Of a stretch of DNA of 7,313 nt, positions 6,675-7,313 are shown in pieces. Where the stretch lies: contig CAIUYS010000404.1 of the NCBI GenBank assembly GCA_903903365.1, positions 1-7,313 of the forward strand. Reading direction: 5' to 3'. Position 1 is the stretch's first letter; the number at the start of each line of letters is the position of its first letter. A program made the position numbers and the translations under genes. The stretch comes from an uncultured Methylococcaceae bacterium (lineage in GTDB: Bacteria; Pseudomonadota; Gammaproteobacteria; Methylococcales; Methylomonadaceae). Under the pieces are notes generated by a model that searched no databases, was not told the DNA's origin, and saw only the letters and a list, made by a program, of their open reading frames with translations.

Positions 6675-7178
6675 ATGTCTATTTCAATGTACCAAGCCTC
6701 TATTCCGGTCTTTGTCCATCAACTGGAAAATCTTTCAAAAATTCTCGACAAAGCCAGCGCACATGCCGAGTCCAAAAAAATTGATCCGTCCGTATTTATC
6801 ACTGCACGTTTGGCACCTGATATGTATCCGCTTTCGCGTCAGGTGCAAATTGCTTCGGATGTTGTAAAAGGCTGTGCTGCACGCCTTTCCGGGATTGAAG
6901 TACCCAGCTATAAAGATGATGAAACTACTTTTTCAGACTTGCAGGTTCGTATCGCCATAACCATCAACTTTTTAAAAAGTGTCAATGCAGCGCAAATTGA
7001 TGGCAGTGAAGAACGCACAATTACCCTAAAAATGCATGATAAAGAGACCCACTTTGCCGGACAACCTTATCTGCTTTATTTTGTGCTACCTAATTTTTAT
7101 TTTCACATCAGTATGGCTTATGCGATTTTGCGGCATAACGGTGTTGAAATAGGCAAAATGGATTTTATTGGGAGTTAG
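6675..7178 (+). CDS. DUF1993 family protein, function unknown
   Basis: A 167-residue soluble protein with no signal peptide or membrane segment. Seen: the N-terminal signature MSISMYQASIPVFVHQLENLS, then ILDKASAHAESKKIDPSVF, the ARLAPDMYPLSRQVQIASD segment, an acidic E-T-T-F helix start (about 76-84), and a C-terminal F-H-I-S-M-AY-ILRHNGVEIGK-DF-G stretch. These are hallmarks of the DUF1993 family (Pfam PF09351, normally about 165-175 residues), which I believe is placed with DinB-like four-helix proteins. No function is established for it to my knowledge, and a conserved histidine near the C-terminus (H-I-S-M) is only suggestive of metal binding. The ATG at 6675 is chosen over the in-frame TTG at 6663 because GGAG (6665-6668) sits six bases before it and the family begins MSISMYQ. 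It seems to be a single-gene unit. Confidence 0.88.
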   Translation: MSISMYQASIPVFVHQLENLSKILDKASAHAESKKIDPSVFITARLAPDMYPLSRQVQIASDVVKGCAARLSGIEVPSYKDDETTFSDLQVRIAITINFLKSVNAAQIDGSEERTITLKMHDKETHFAGQPYLLYFVLPNFYFHISMAYAILRHNGVEIGKMDFIGS

Positions 7179-7313
7179 TAAACTGGGGGTTGAGAATAAG
7201 TCATGTCGTTCCTTGGTAAATAGCCATAGAACCAACATTTTTAAACGTTAAGGGCTAACAGGTTAAATCTGGTTTTTCATAAACTTTGAGGGCGGTGATA
7301 TTTTTAATTCAAC
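7179..7313. other. Non-coding tail of the window
   Basis: The 135 bases after the DUF1993 stop hold no clear gene start. There is no textbook terminator; the only suggestion is T5 at 7273-7277 after weak pairing. On the minus strand a frame enters from the window edge and stops near 7263, ending V-E-L-K-I-S-P-P-S-K-F-M-K-N-Q-I; this could be the tail of a converging gene but is too short to support. Confidence 0.4.

Noticed and set aside
7263..7313. Tail of a minus-strand gene entering from the right edge
   Set aside because: Only 16 residues are visible and they match nothing I recognise.

Overview
This window looks like a piece of a gammaproteobacterial chromosome. AcnB is the close gammaproteobacterial type, cutA sits directly upstream of dsbD as in enterobacteria, and base composition is moderate with AT-rich spacers. 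The paired-hairpin repeat and the overall style would suit a methanotroph-like member of the Methylococcales, but that placement is a guess from pattern memory and not demonstrated.

Layout, all genes on the + strand. (1) Positions 1-3004 hold a tight three-gene redox cluster: the 3' part of cutA (cut by the window edge), dsbD (overlapping cutA by 19 bp) and a membrane-anchored TlpA/ResA-like thioredoxin (overlapping dsbD by the 4-bp ATGA). DsbD carries electrons from cytoplasmic thioredoxin across the inner membrane to periplasmic thiol-disulfide proteins, and the TlpA-like protein is a plausible client. The DsbD here has two complete N-terminal periplasmic domains in tandem instead of one, each with the C-X5-C active-site motif. 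(2) Positions 3005-3801 are about 800 bp without a convincing gene: two hairpins just after the operon, a long AT-rich stretch, then a good sigma70-type promoter (3510-3538) overlapped by AACCGGTT-like dyads, and a leader of about 255 nt with an inverted repeat and a perfect 12-bp palindrome. (3) Positions 3802-6345 encode a full-length aconitase B with all three iron-sulfur ligand cysteines. (4) Positions 6381-6570 are a nested, almost fully palindromic repeat element (MITE- or REP-composite-like) between acnB and the next gene. (5) Positions 6675-7178 encode a small DUF1993-family protein of unknown function, followed by 135 bp of non-coding sequence to the window end.

The genes do not form one pathway: a periplasmic thiol-redox operon, a stand-alone TCA-cycle gene with an elaborate upstream region, and a small conserved hypothetical protein. 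I see no defence system, prophage, CRISPR array, transposase gene, tRNA or rRNA. The parts worth a second look are the duplicated DsbD sensor domain, the dyad cluster and long leader of acnB, and the nested palindromic element.
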